Positions 1-5,474 of a stretch of DNA of 5,474 nucleotides are shown here, in pieces (position 1 is the stretch's first letter; every line of letters starts with the position of its first letter). The notes below the pieces were generated by a model. It saw only the letters and a program-made list of their open reading frames with translations, was not told the DNA's origin and searched no databases. Location: positions 1 through 5,474 of the forward strand of contig CAMWSW010000081.1 in the NCBI GenBank assembly GCA_947176975.1, in the 5' to 3' direction. The DNA comes from an uncultured Clostridia bacterium. GTDB taxonomy: Bacteria; Bacillota; Clostridia; Christensenellales; UBA3700. A program made the position numbers and the translations under genes.

Positions 1-1
1 C

Positions 2-1609
2 AACGTAGGAGAGTGCTACCGTTGTCACGCCACCGTTGAGCCTATCGTCAGCAAGCAATGGTTTGTCAAGATGGAACCGCTTGCAAAGCCTGCGATAGAC
101 GTCGTAAGAAAAAAGAAAGTTGAATTCATTCCATCGAGATTCAGCAAGATATATTTCAATTGGATGGAAAATATCAAGGATTGGTGCATATCCCGTCAGC
201 TTTGGTGGGGACACAGAATACCTGCTTATTACTGCGACGACTGCGGCGAGATGACCGTGTCAAAGACAGCAGTGACGGTATGTCCCAAGTGCGGAGGAAA
301 ACACGTCAGACAGGACGAAGACGTGCTTGACACTTGGTTTTCCAGCGCATTGTGGCCTTTCTCGACTCTCGGCTATCCCGACAAGACGGACGACCTCAAG
401 TATTTCTATCCCAACAGCTTACTCGTTACAGCGTACGATATAATTTTCTTCTGGGTTGCGAGAATGATATTCTCGGGCTTGGAGCACATGGGCGAGATAC
501 CTTTCCCCGAAGTACTTATACACGGCATAGTCCGCGACAGTCAAGGCAGAAAGATGAGCAAGTCGCTCGGCAACGGTATCGACCCGCTTGAAATCATAGA
601 CAACTACGGCGCAGACAGCTTGAGATTTTCACTCGTACAAGGTTTAGCCCCCGGCAACGACACGAGATACACCGACCAAAAGACGGAATTCTCACGCAAC
701 TTTATGAACAAGTTGTGGAATGCGTCGCGTTTTGCGCTTCTCAACCTCAAGGGAGTACGCGTCAAGGAGATGGGCACTTTCAGACTGACTAATGCGGACA
801 AATGGATACTTTCCCGTCTCAATAAAGCTGTCAAAGATATCACTGCCAATCTTGAGAAATACGAACTTGGCAATGCAGCGGCAAAATTGTACGACTTCGT
901 TTGGACGGAGTTCTGCGACTGGTATATCGAACTTGCAAAGGTATCTTTGTACGGCGACAATGAGGACAAGAAAGTCAATACGCTTTCGGTACTCGTATAC
1001 GTACTTGAGAATATATTGAAGCTTATGCATCCATTCGTGCCTTTCATTACCGAAGAGATTTACAAGAATTTGCCTACGACCAAGAAGAGCATAGTTATTT
1101 CAAGTTGGCCTACCGTCAACAAGAAGTACAACTACGCAAAGGAAAGCGGAGAATTTGCAAAGGCAATGGAAGCTGTCAAGGCTATCCGTAATATGAAAGC
1201 GGAAAAGGGCGTAGCTCCGTCCAAGAAAATCAAGGCATACTTCATTGCAAGCTCTATCAATCCCAAGGACGCAAGCTATATCTACAAGCTTGCAGGCGTA
1301 GAAAACGCAGAATTTTTGGAAGATAAGAGTTCTATCGGCGAAAAGATTGTTTCGCTCTTTGGCGACTTTGGCGAGATTGCCGTACCGCTCGGAGATTTGG
1401 TGGACGCTCAAAAGGAAATCGAGAGATTGAGCGGAGAACTTGCATACACTCAAAAAGAAGTAGAGAGAAGTCAGAAGATGCTTTCCAATCAAGGCTTTGT
1501 AGCAAAAGCTCCAAAGGCGCTCATTGACAAAGAAAAGGAGAAGCTTGCAAGCAATCAGGAAAAGGCTCGTAAACTCCAACTTGAAATTGACAATCTCAAA
1601 AACGCTTAA
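2..1609 (+). CDS. valS: Valyl-tRNA synthetase, C-terminal 535 residues (5' end outside window)
   Basis: Class I aminoacyl-tRNA synthetase that charges tRNA-Val with valine in the cytoplasm. The frame is open from base 2, so the ATG at 71 is internal. The first residues (NVGECYRCHATVEP, then SKQWFVKM) match the ValRS catalytic core leading out of the editing domain. Next come WCISRQLWWGHRIPA, two Cys-x-x-Cys pairs (codons at 233/242 and 281/290) that probably bind zinc, and DEDVLDTWFSSALWPFSTLG. The KMSKS ATP-binding loop is intact at 551-565. The DALR-type anticodon-binding domain follows (about 795-1110, starting DKWILSRLN). The end (about 1400-1606) is rich in Lys, Glu and Leu and forms the C-terminal coiled coil typical of bacterial ValRS, which contacts tRNA. 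About 340-350 N-terminal residues are missing because of the window edge. No frameshift or lost motif is seen. Stop TAA is at 1607-1609. Identity is very secure. Confidence 0.97.
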   Translation, partial: NVGECYRCHATVEPIVSKQWFVKMEPLAKPAIDVVRKKKVEFIPSRFSKIYFNWMENIKDWCISRQLWWGHRIPAYYCDDCGEMTVSKTAVTVCPKCGGKHVRQDEDVLDTWFSSALWPFSTLGYPDKTDDLKYFYPNSLLVTAYDIIFFWVARMIFSGLEHMGEIPFPEVLIHGIVRDSQGRKMSKSLGNGIDPLEIIDNYGADSLRFSLVQGLAPGNDTRYTDQKTEFSRNFMNKLWNASRFALLNLKGVRVKEMGTFRLTNADKWILSRLNKAVKDITANLEKYELGNAAAKLYDFVWTEFCDWYIELAKVSLYGDNEDKKVNTLSVLVYVLENILKLMHPFVPFITEEIYKNLPTTKKSIVISSWPTVNKKYNYAKESGEFAKAMEAVKAIRNMKAEKGVAPSKKIKAYFIASSINPKDASYIYKLAGVENAEFLEDKSSIGEKIVSLFGDFGEIAVPLGDLVDAQKEIERLSGELAYTQKEVERSQKMLSNQGFVAKAPKALIDKEKEKLASNQEKARKLQLEIDNLKNA

Positions 1610-1648
1610 GCTTACATATAATAAGAATATATATAGATAATAAAAGAG

Positions 1649-2308
1649 ATGAAGTACGTATTTTTTGATTTTGACGGAACTATAAGCAATACCTATGAAG
1701 GTTGCGCGCGTATACTCAAAAAGACTTTTGACAAATACGGTGTGGATATGGACGAGAGCAATTATTCCAAGTTCATCGGACCTCCGTTGTCGGAGACTTT
1801 TATCAAGTATATCGGCAAGGATATCGCATACGAAGCAGTGCAATATTTCCGTCAACTCTACGTCGGTGAAAAGGCTATTTATATGAGCAAGCTTTACGAC
1901 GGCGTAGCAGATATGCTTTCGCAGTGTCACAATATGAATGGTGTCAAGACGGGAGTTGCCACTTGCAAAAAGCACGAAGAGGCTGTGCATTTGCTTGAAT
2001 ACTTTGGCGTGAAAGACGACATTGATTACGTCTCGGGACTTGTATACAATCAGCGTGAGACCAAAGCTGAAGTCTTGCAGTACGCGCTCGACAATCTTGG
2101 TATCACGGCAAAAGACTGCGTAATGGTAGGAGATACGATATACGACGTAGAGGGCGCAGAGGAGCTTGGTATTGACTGCATACTGTGCCTGTGGGGGTTT
2201 GGCGATTACGACGCTATTCACAACAAGAACGTGGTTTTCCGCGCAGAAACTCCTTATGACGTCATTGACTTTGTGCAGAGTAATTTTGCCGACAAGGAGA
2301 GTTTATGA
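1649..2308 (+). CDS. HAD-superfamily phosphatase, phosphoglycolate phosphatase / 5'-nucleotidase-like
   Basis: A 219-residue soluble hydrolase with all HAD motifs: motif I D7-F-D9-G-T (nucleophile D7, acid/base D9), motif II T105 in GVATCKK, the motif III lysine K139 (RETKAEVL), and motif IV G161-D162 with D166 for Mg2+ binding. Residues 15-85 form a helical cap of the Gph-like (C1) type, and FIGPPLSETF (42-51) matches a signature common in Gph- and 5'-nucleotidase-like members. Length is normal for the family. The substrate cannot be fixed: 2-phosphoglycolate, a nucleotide or another small phosphoester is possible, so no symbol is given. The start is forced by motif I lying at residues 7-11. 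The Shine-Dalgarno is poor: AAAAGAG directly abuts the ATG. The gene sits 39 bases after valS without a visible terminator, and its stop overlaps the next start (ATGA at 2305-2308). The family call is firm and the exact reaction is unknown. Confidence 0.9.
   Translation: MKYVFFDFDGTISNTYEGCARILKKTFDKYGVDMDESNYSKFIGPPLSETFIKYIGKDIAYEAVQYFRQLYVGEKAIYMSKLYDGVADMLSQCHNMNGVKTGVATCKKHEEAVHLLEYFGVKDDIDYVSGLVYNQRETKAEVLQYALDNLGITAKDCVMVGDTIYDVEGAEELGIDCILCLWGFGDYDAIHNKNVVFRAETPYDVIDFVQSNFADKESL
2294..2299 (+). promoter_or_regulatory. Ribosome binding site for first six-helix membrane protein
   Basis: AAGGAG lies 5 bases before the ATG at 2305, inside the last codons of the HAD gene. With the ATGA overlap, it fixes the start and suggests that the HAD and membrane genes are translationally coupled. 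Confidence 0.7.
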
Positions 2309-3123
2309 AATACTCGAAAATGACTTTAAGTTACGTCAGACACAACTTTTTGAAAAGTATGGGTATTATGTTCATACCTGCCGTATTGCTTGGCGTTTTG
2401 TTGAATCCGTTGAATATAGTTGAGATTATAGTGAGCGTAGGTAAAAAGGAAGAGACTTATCATTCCTTTATAGATATATTTAGAAAGATCAACGGATATA
2501 CAGGCGCATGGCGTTTTTCATTTACAATTATATCCATTGTTTTATCAATAGGTTTTCTGTCGCTTTTGTCGGGATTTATTCGCCAAAAAATGCGTTACGG
2601 TCTTGACAACAGAGGCAAGTGGAATATGATAGGTTCGCACCTCAACGACAATTTTATTCCAATGCTTAAATATTTGATTATGCTATTGGTGTCGTTGGAG
2701 ATACTTGAAATATTACTTTCGACTTTCTTATACACGACGATAAGGATATTCAAAAATGCATTGCCTATGTGTTTGATATTGGCGTTTGTATTCTTGTTGC
2801 TTGAGCTGTTGTTTTTGTCTATGTCTCTGCTCACGATACCCAACATGACGATGAAGGGATTCGGTCTGTTCAAGGCGTTCGGTCATTCGGTATATTCGCT
2901 CAGCGCAAAGATATTCAAGGTATTCGGCAGCATTCTATGGATAATGCTGTTGATGAGTCTGCCAATGGTATTTTTGATTTTATTCCCATTCAAGGGAGCA
3001 AGTTATCTATTATTACTGTTTTCATTCTTGTTCTATTGGGTGCTTGCGTCATATATAGGAGTATTGGTTTACGTCGTCTATTTTGACGTCGAGGAGTTGG
3101 AAAGGGAGGATCTCAAACTATGA
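2305..3123 (+). CDS. Six-helix integral membrane protein of unknown function (first of pair)
   Basis: A 272-residue protein that I cannot assign to a named family. Hydrophobic segments suggest six membrane helices at about 19-44, 71-91, 118-143, 152-178, 206-228 and 232-259. A short basic N-terminus (MKYSKMTLSYVRHNFLKS) precedes helix 1. A polar, basic loop (92-117) lies between helices 2 and 3, and an amphipathic stretch (179-205, with FGLFKAFGHSVYSLSAKIFK) precedes helix 5. The C-terminal tail is acidic (DVEELEREDLKL). By the positive-inside rule, the N-terminus and basic loops are probably cytoplasmic. No catalytic motif, ATPase signature or signal peptidase site is seen. Its stop overlaps the start of a second six-helix protein with a similar helix layout, so the two may form a hetero-oligomer; that is inference. 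The general look recalls clostridial six-helix proteins of unknown function, but a profile search would be needed to place it. Confidence 0.88.
   Translation: MKYSKMTLSYVRHNFLKSMGIMFIPAVLLGVLLNPLNIVEIIVSVGKKEETYHSFIDIFRKINGYTGAWRFSFTIISIVLSIGFLSLLSGFIRQKMRYGLDNRGKWNMIGSHLNDNFIPMLKYLIMLLVSLEILEILLSTFLYTTIRIFKNALPMCLILAFVFLLLELLFLSMSLLTIPNMTMKGFGLFKAFGHSVYSLSAKIFKVFGSILWIMLLMSLPMVFLILFPFKGASYLLLLFSFLFYWVLASYIGVLVYVVYFDVEELEREDLKL
3104..3110 (+). promoter_or_regulatory. Ribosome binding site for second six-helix membrane protein
   Basis: GGGAGGA ends 9 bases before the ATG at 3120 and lies within the last codons of the upstream gene. It supports the start at the ATGA overlap over any later methionine. 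Confidence 0.7.
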
Positions 3124-4085
3124 TAATAAAGGATTCGTTCAGTATCACGATATCCAAGTTTTCTTTGGTATATCAAGTAATACTTGTGCTGTTGATAGCT
3201 ATGCTTTTCTTCGGCATAATAGGCTATGCGATATTGGCTCCTACGTTGAGCGGATACGTTCATGATTTGAAAGGACTCGGCATAGGTCAAGTAATTAAGA
3301 ATTACGTCAAATCAATTTTCAGCGGCGTGGGCGGTATTCAGCAAGACGGTTCAAACGAGTACTACCAAGCGGTTGTCGATACGGTAAAGGAAATAGCCGT
3401 GATTACGAAGAATCACGTCGGCTCTATATGGGGCGGTATAATTGCAATAATCATATTGACGGTGCTTTTCAGCGTATTTTATCATATTTGCCTTTACACG
3501 GTCACCGATACGTTGCACACTTTTATGTCTTCTGACAGCGAATACGGCTTTTTGTCCAATATGATTGCCAATCTGTCCAAGTCCTTTAAATTCTCTTGGG
3601 CATACGTCGGAGTATTTATCGCAAGTATGATAATCGTCGTCGGTTTGAGCCTCGGCATAGGATTTTTGCTCAGCGCTGTAAACAACTTCTTGGGAATAGC
3701 CGCGGCATACTTCACGTTGCTGTTGACGCTGTCCATTCAAAGAGCCTTGTTTGCAGGGTGGATGCCCGCGTATATAGTCTCCGATTTGACGATAAAAGAG
3801 AGCTTGGCGCTCAATTTCAAGATGGCGGTCAAGACGTTTAAAGATCAATTGGGCGTGTATTTCGTGCTTTATCTTACGACGTTGATATTGGGTATAGTCG
3901 TTGCTCTTTGCACGTTTGGATTTGGAATTATCATAGTATGGAGTTTGTGCGCAGTACTTACTCAATCCCACGATATGGTCAATTACTATCACTATAAGGG
4001 CAAGAAGTACTATAGAGATTCTCAACACGTCGTAGACCCGACCAAGAAATACAAAGAGGCCGTGCTTGACGACCCGATAGAGTAA
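3120..4085 (+). CDS. Six-helix integral membrane protein of unknown function (second of pair)
   Basis: A 321-residue protein of no recognised family. Predicted helices lie at about 16-40, 103-127, 159-187, 190-215, 243-264 and 265-283. A long loop (41-102) between helices 1 and 2 probably faces outside and contains a Gly-rich stretch (SIFSGVGGIQQDG). After helix 4 comes PAYIVSDLTIKESLALNFKMAVKTF, an amphipathic cytoplasmic segment in the same place as one in the preceding protein. The C-terminus is a polar tail of about 35 residues, Tyr- and Lys-rich at first (YYHYKGKKYYRD) and acidic at the end (LDDPIE). Start and order are supported by the 4-base ATGA overlap and a good ribosome binding site. 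The shared layout with its neighbour suggests an old duplication, although direct identity is low by eye. It is the last gene of the plus-strand cluster; the next gene converges on it 23 bases downstream. Function is unknown, with transport or envelope roles as guesses only. Confidence 0.88.
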   Translation: MIIKDSFSITISKFSLVYQVILVLLIAMLFFGIIGYAILAPTLSGYVHDLKGLGIGQVIKNYVKSIFSGVGGIQQDGSNEYYQAVVDTVKEIAVITKNHVGSIWGGIIAIIILTVLFSVFYHICLYTVTDTLHTFMSSDSEYGFLSNMIANLSKSFKFSWAYVGVFIASMIIVVGLSLGIGFLLSAVNNFLGIAAAYFTLLLTLSIQRALFAGWMPAYIVSDLTIKESLALNFKMAVKTFKDQLGVYFVLYLTTLILGIVVALCTFGFGIIIVWSLCAVLTQSHDMVNYYHYKGKKYYRDSQHVVDPTKKYKEAVLDDPIE

Positions 4086-4108
4086 GGAATAATCTTTACG
4101 GCAATTTC

Positions 4109-4561
4109 TTAATGCCCAAAGTATTTATATGTAATATTATTTATTTGCTCTTCTACGCTGGCTTCTATCTCTTCTTTACTGCTGCTTCCGGCGAAACAAA
4201 CGTCTTCAACTATGTCTTTGACTTTTCCACAGTTAGGGCAGTATGCAGATATTATGACCGTTGCGTGCATCAATCCGTCGTAGGCATTTTTTGAAGCTCT
4301 TGAAAGGTCGCATTTATATTCATATCTTGCGCCTTGCATTGATGCTCCGCACTTTTTGCACTTGCTTGCGCTTTGAGTTTTCTTTTTGTCCGTCGTCTTC
4401 TGTGTAAATTTAACAACGCCAAAAGATACGACAGCCATTATTACGCCATACACAATCACTGAGCGATCGCTTAATGCGCCGCCGATAATCAGTATAATTC
4501 CCACTACGAATGTTAATTTTGCTATCAGCCTAATAATTGAGGCTAAAAATCTTGTAATCAT
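4109..4561 (-). CDS. Small two-helix membrane protein with cytoplasmic zinc-ribbon-like domain, unknown function
   Basis: A 150-residue protein with no family I can name. Residues 5-30 and 34-52 are two hydrophobic helices forming a hairpin. A basic linker follows (TQKTTDKKKTQSASK, 53-67), then a Cys-rich domain: CKKCG (C68, C71) and CPNCG (C108, C111) form a classic pair of zinc knuckles 36 residues apart. Two further cysteines are C84 and C122. The end (129-150) is acidic, then polar. The basic linker suggests that the zinc domain is cytoplasmic. Start choice: AAAGGAG lies 8 bases before the ATG at 4561 but only 2 before another in-frame ATG at 4567. The reading frame stays open to an ATG at 4663, but that start lies upstream of the promoter and overlaps the XRE gene, so it is unlikely. 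A promoter with an operator in its spacer sits directly upstream, and the divergent XRE gene is the likely regulator. The gene is confident; its function is not. Confidence 0.85.
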   Translation of the reverse strand: MITRFLASIIRLIAKLTFVVGIILIIGGALSDRSVIVYGVIMAVVSFGVVKFTQKTTDKKKTQSASKCKKCGASMQGARYEYKCDLSRASKNAYDGLMHATVIISAYCPNCGKVKDIVEDVCFAGSSSKEEIEASVEEQINNITYKYFGH

Positions 4562-4569
4562 ATTCATTT

Positions 4570-4576
4570 CTCCTTT
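4570..4576 (-). promoter_or_regulatory. Ribosome binding site of the zinc-ribbon membrane protein
   Basis: AAAGGAG on the minus strand. Spacing is 8 bases to the ATG at 4561 and 2 bases to the ATG at 4567, so it favours the 150-residue form. It lies only a few bases after the predicted transcription start, giving a very short leader. Confidence 0.75.
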
Positions 4577-4585
4577 GTTTCTTAC

Positions 4586-4614
4586 AGTGTACACCAAATA
4601 TTTTGGTATGTCAA
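4586..4614 (-). promoter_or_regulatory. Sigma-A-type promoter of the zinc-ribbon membrane protein gene
   Basis: On the minus strand, a perfect -35 box TTGACA (4614-4609) is followed after exactly 17 bases by TACACT (4591-4586; 4 of 6 matches to TATAAT, with the key first T, second A and last T kept). Transcription should begin near 4578-4580, just ahead of the ribosome binding site. The 17-base spacer is itself the inverted repeat at 4592-4608, so a bound protein would exclude RNA polymerase. Confidence 0.75.
4592..4608. promoter_or_regulatory. Operator 1: 17-bp inverted repeat filling the -35/-10 spacer
   Basis: CACCAAATATTTTGGTA contains a perfect 6-bp dyad, ACCAAA and TTTGGT, around a TAT centre. 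It occupies precisely the 17 bases between the -35 and -10 boxes of the minus-strand promoter. Size and symmetry suit a dimer of a small XRE repressor, and the adjacent XRE gene is the natural candidate. Binding is inferred. Confidence 0.65.
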
Positions 4615-4620
4615 CATAAA

Positions 4621-4637
4621 TACCATTGTTTTTGGTA
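4621..4637. promoter_or_regulatory. Operator 2: related 17-bp site upstream of the XRE gene
   Basis: TACCATTGTTTTTGGTA has outer arms TACCA and TGGTA and matches operator 1 at 12 of 17 positions, sharing ACCA on the left and TTTTGGTA on the right. Its centre is 29 bp from that of operator 1. It ends 5 bases before the TATAAT at 4643, so it would cover the -35 and spacer region of the XRE promoter and suggests autoregulation. Confidence 0.55.
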
Positions 4638-4642
4638 AACTT

Positions 4643-4648
4643 TATAAT
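4643..4648 (+). promoter_or_regulatory. Consensus -10 box (TATAAT) directly before the XRE gene
   Basis: A perfect TATAAT immediately precedes the ATG at 4649. The best -35 at a 17-base spacing is weak (ATACCA at 4620-4625, 3 of 6). If this box is used, transcription would start near 4655, inside the annotated reading frame, which questions the first start codon. A fainter -10 (TAAACT, 4636-4641) would instead start the transcript at about the ATG. Confidence 0.45.
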
Positions 4649-4849
4649 ATGAGAGAAGTGCATTTTGCAGAGAATTTAAAGAATTTAAGAATTTCGGCGG
4701 GTATGACACAAAAGCAACTTGCATACTTAATGGAAGTAGATCAACGCACTATAAGCGCTTGGGAGAAGAAAGTCTGCGAGCCGAGTTTTGAATTGTTGGC
4801 AAAGTTGTGCCAAATATTTGACGAGAGTTTCGACGGCATCTTGTCATGA
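4649..4849 (+). CDS. Small XRE/Cro-CI family helix-turn-helix transcriptional regulator
   Basis: A 66-residue protein that is essentially one HTH_3 (Cro/CI-like) domain. Helix 1 is about 6-17 (FAENLKNLRISAG), helix 2 is 20-28 (TQKQLAYLM), and the recognition helix is 31-41 (DQRTISAWEKK). Then comes the typical EPSFELLAKLCQIFDESFDGIL, which closes the fold. There is no ligand or oligomerisation domain, so it probably acts as a simple dimeric repressor. Two 17-bp inverted repeats lie upstream, one overlapping each divergent promoter, so it likely represses both itself and the minus-strand membrane gene. There is no Shine-Dalgarno before the ATG at 4649, and a perfect -10 box abuts it. The GTG at 4658 (giving VHFAENLK as the N-terminus, close to the usual start of such proteins) is a real alternative. 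Domain identity is secure; start and target are inferred. Confidence 0.9.
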   Translation: MREVHFAENLKNLRISAGMTQKQLAYLMEVDQRTISAWEKKVCEPSFELLAKLCQIFDESFDGILS

Positions 4850-4878
4850 TTATTTATACGTCACTTTGATATCTTTAC

Positions 4879-5474
4879 CTATTTATTTTCGCTCACTTTA
4901 GACACAGCGCCTGAGTTGTCGCTTTGGGCATTGTCCGCTTCTGCGACGTCGGCAACTACCGGAGCGGAAGGAGCAGTCGGAGTCGAATTATTAGTAGCGT
5001 CTTTGATGTTGGCTTTGATTTTGACGGGAGAGACGTAAGTATTCATACTCTTGAATACGTTGCGGAAGTGGTCGGCAATTCTCTCCATATTGCTGACTAT
5101 TGAGAGGAAGATACCGCCGCTTTCGGAAGAGCACTCATTGTTGTGCAGTCTTGCGATATGACGTTTCTCAAGGTCTTCGTTGTAGGTGTCGACCAAGTCT
5201 TCGTATCCGTCGACTTCTTCTTTGAGCGCAAGGCTTTTTGATTCAAACGCGATGATTACGTTTTCATACAGTTTGTCGACTGCGCTCTTCATCATCTTCA
5301 ATTCTTCTATTGCGGTGTCGGAAAAGGAGAGTTTGTAATCCACGAGTTCTTGCGCCGATTCGCATATATTTTCCGCATAGTCGCCGACTCTTTCGATATC
5401 GGAGATTGCGTGATAGAACGACGCCAGTTCCTTTTCTTCTTTATAAGAGATATCTTTTGTAGATATTTTTACGG
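4879..5474 (-). CDS. PhoU-like C-terminal region, probably of a Na+/phosphate cotransporter family protein (5' end outside window)
   Basis: The frame is open from the right edge to TAG at 4881-4879, giving 198 complete codons. A GTG at 5343 is internal, because PhoU-like sequence continues upstream of it. Two copies of the PhoU metal-binding-type motif are visible: SDIERVGDYAENI (ERVGD at 5394-5380) and SNMERIADHFRNV (ERIAD at 5085-5071), one in each helical half of the domain. Such a PhoU domain occurs in stand-alone PhoU, in some phosphate regulators, and at the C-terminus of bacterial NptA-type Na+/Pi symporters. The PhoU-like region here looks divergent and is followed by an odd tail, which fits the symporter C-terminus best, but the transmembrane part is out of view. 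The last 50 or so residues (4882-5040) are low-complexity, rich in Ala, Ser, Asn, Pro and Asp, and likely disordered. The gene converges on the XRE gene with 29 bases between stops. Confidence 0.8.
   Translation of the reverse strand, partial: VKISTKDISYKEEKELASFYHAISDIERVGDYAENICESAQELVDYKLSFSDTAIEELKMMKSAVDKLYENVIIAFESKSLALKEEVDGYEDLVDTYNEDLEKRHIARLHNNECSSESGGIFLSIVSNMERIADHFRNVFKSMNTYVSPVKIKANIKDATNNSTPTAPSAPVVADVAEADNAQSDNSGAVSKVSENK

Noticed and set aside
604..1047. Long minus-strand open frames inside valS, and similar ones at 1100-2221 and 3351-4028
   Set aside because: They are antisense shadows of well-supported genes. They lack convincing ribosome binding sites and recognisable domains, and the long one at 1100-2221 spans parts of two real genes.
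1587..1622. TTGACA at 1587-1592 and TATAAT at 1617-1622 as a promoter for the HAD gene
   Set aside because: The spacer is 24 bases, too long for a normal sigma-A promoter, and TTGACA lies in valS codons. The TATAAT alone, in an AT-rich gap with only weak -35 matches at 17-18 bases, is not enough.
4082..4099. Possible terminator hairpin between the convergent genes (GTAAGGA, ATAA loop, TCTTTAC)
   Set aside because: The 7-bp stem contains a G-U pair, is AT-rich and has no run of T after it on either strand. It is too weak to call.
4109..4849. XRE plus small membrane protein as a toxin-antitoxin or phage-defence pair
   Set aside because: A divergent layout with autoregulatory sites fits many regulators. 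The membrane protein has two helices and a zinc ribbon, not a recognised toxin or effector motif.
4850..4878. Terminator between the XRE gene and the converging PhoU-like gene
   Set aside because: The 29-base gap contains only a short GATATC palindrome and no stem with a T tract.
4879..5343. A complete 154-residue PhoU protein starting at GTG 5343
   Set aside because: The reading frame continues upstream to the window edge with good PhoU sequence, including ERVGD at 5394-5380, so the GTG is an internal valine.

Overview
The window looks like chromosomal DNA from a low-to-moderate-GC Bacillota, probably an uncultured Clostridia-type organism. This is inferred from AGGAG-type ribosome binding sites, the AT-leaning base composition (judged by eye, not computed), the ValRS sequence and the gene types. 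No rRNA, tRNA, CRISPR array, insertion sequence or phage gene was seen. No gene-free stretch exceeds 100 bases.

Layout. (1) Bases 2-4085, plus strand: a co-directional cluster. It begins with the C-terminal 535 residues of valyl-tRNA synthetase (valS, cut by the left edge). After 39 bases comes a HAD phosphatase of the phosphoglycolate phosphatase / 5'-nucleotidase-like group, then two six-helix membrane proteins of unknown function. The last three genes are joined by ATGA stop/start overlaps, so they are probably translated as a coupled unit. (2) Bases 4109-4849: a divergent pair. A 150-residue protein with two membrane helices and a zinc-ribbon-like cytoplasmic part lies on the minus strand. 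A 66-residue XRE-type repressor lies on the plus strand. The DNA between them holds a good sigma-A-type promoter for the membrane protein, and a 17-bp inverted repeat exactly fills its -35/-10 spacer. A related second 17-bp site lies just upstream of the repressor's TATAAT box. This reads as a compact self-regulated switch and is the most interesting part of the window. (3) Bases 4879-5474, minus strand: the C-terminal PhoU-like part of a protein that resembles the cytoplasmic end of a Na+/phosphate cotransporter, cut by the right edge, with a low-complexity tail of about 50 residues.

How they fit together: valS is housekeeping. The HAD and membrane genes behind it share its orientation, but the sequence shows no functional link. 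The XRE gene and the zinc-ribbon membrane gene are linked by their shared operator region; what the membrane protein does cannot be read from the sequence. The PhoU-like gene converges on the XRE gene and appears independent.
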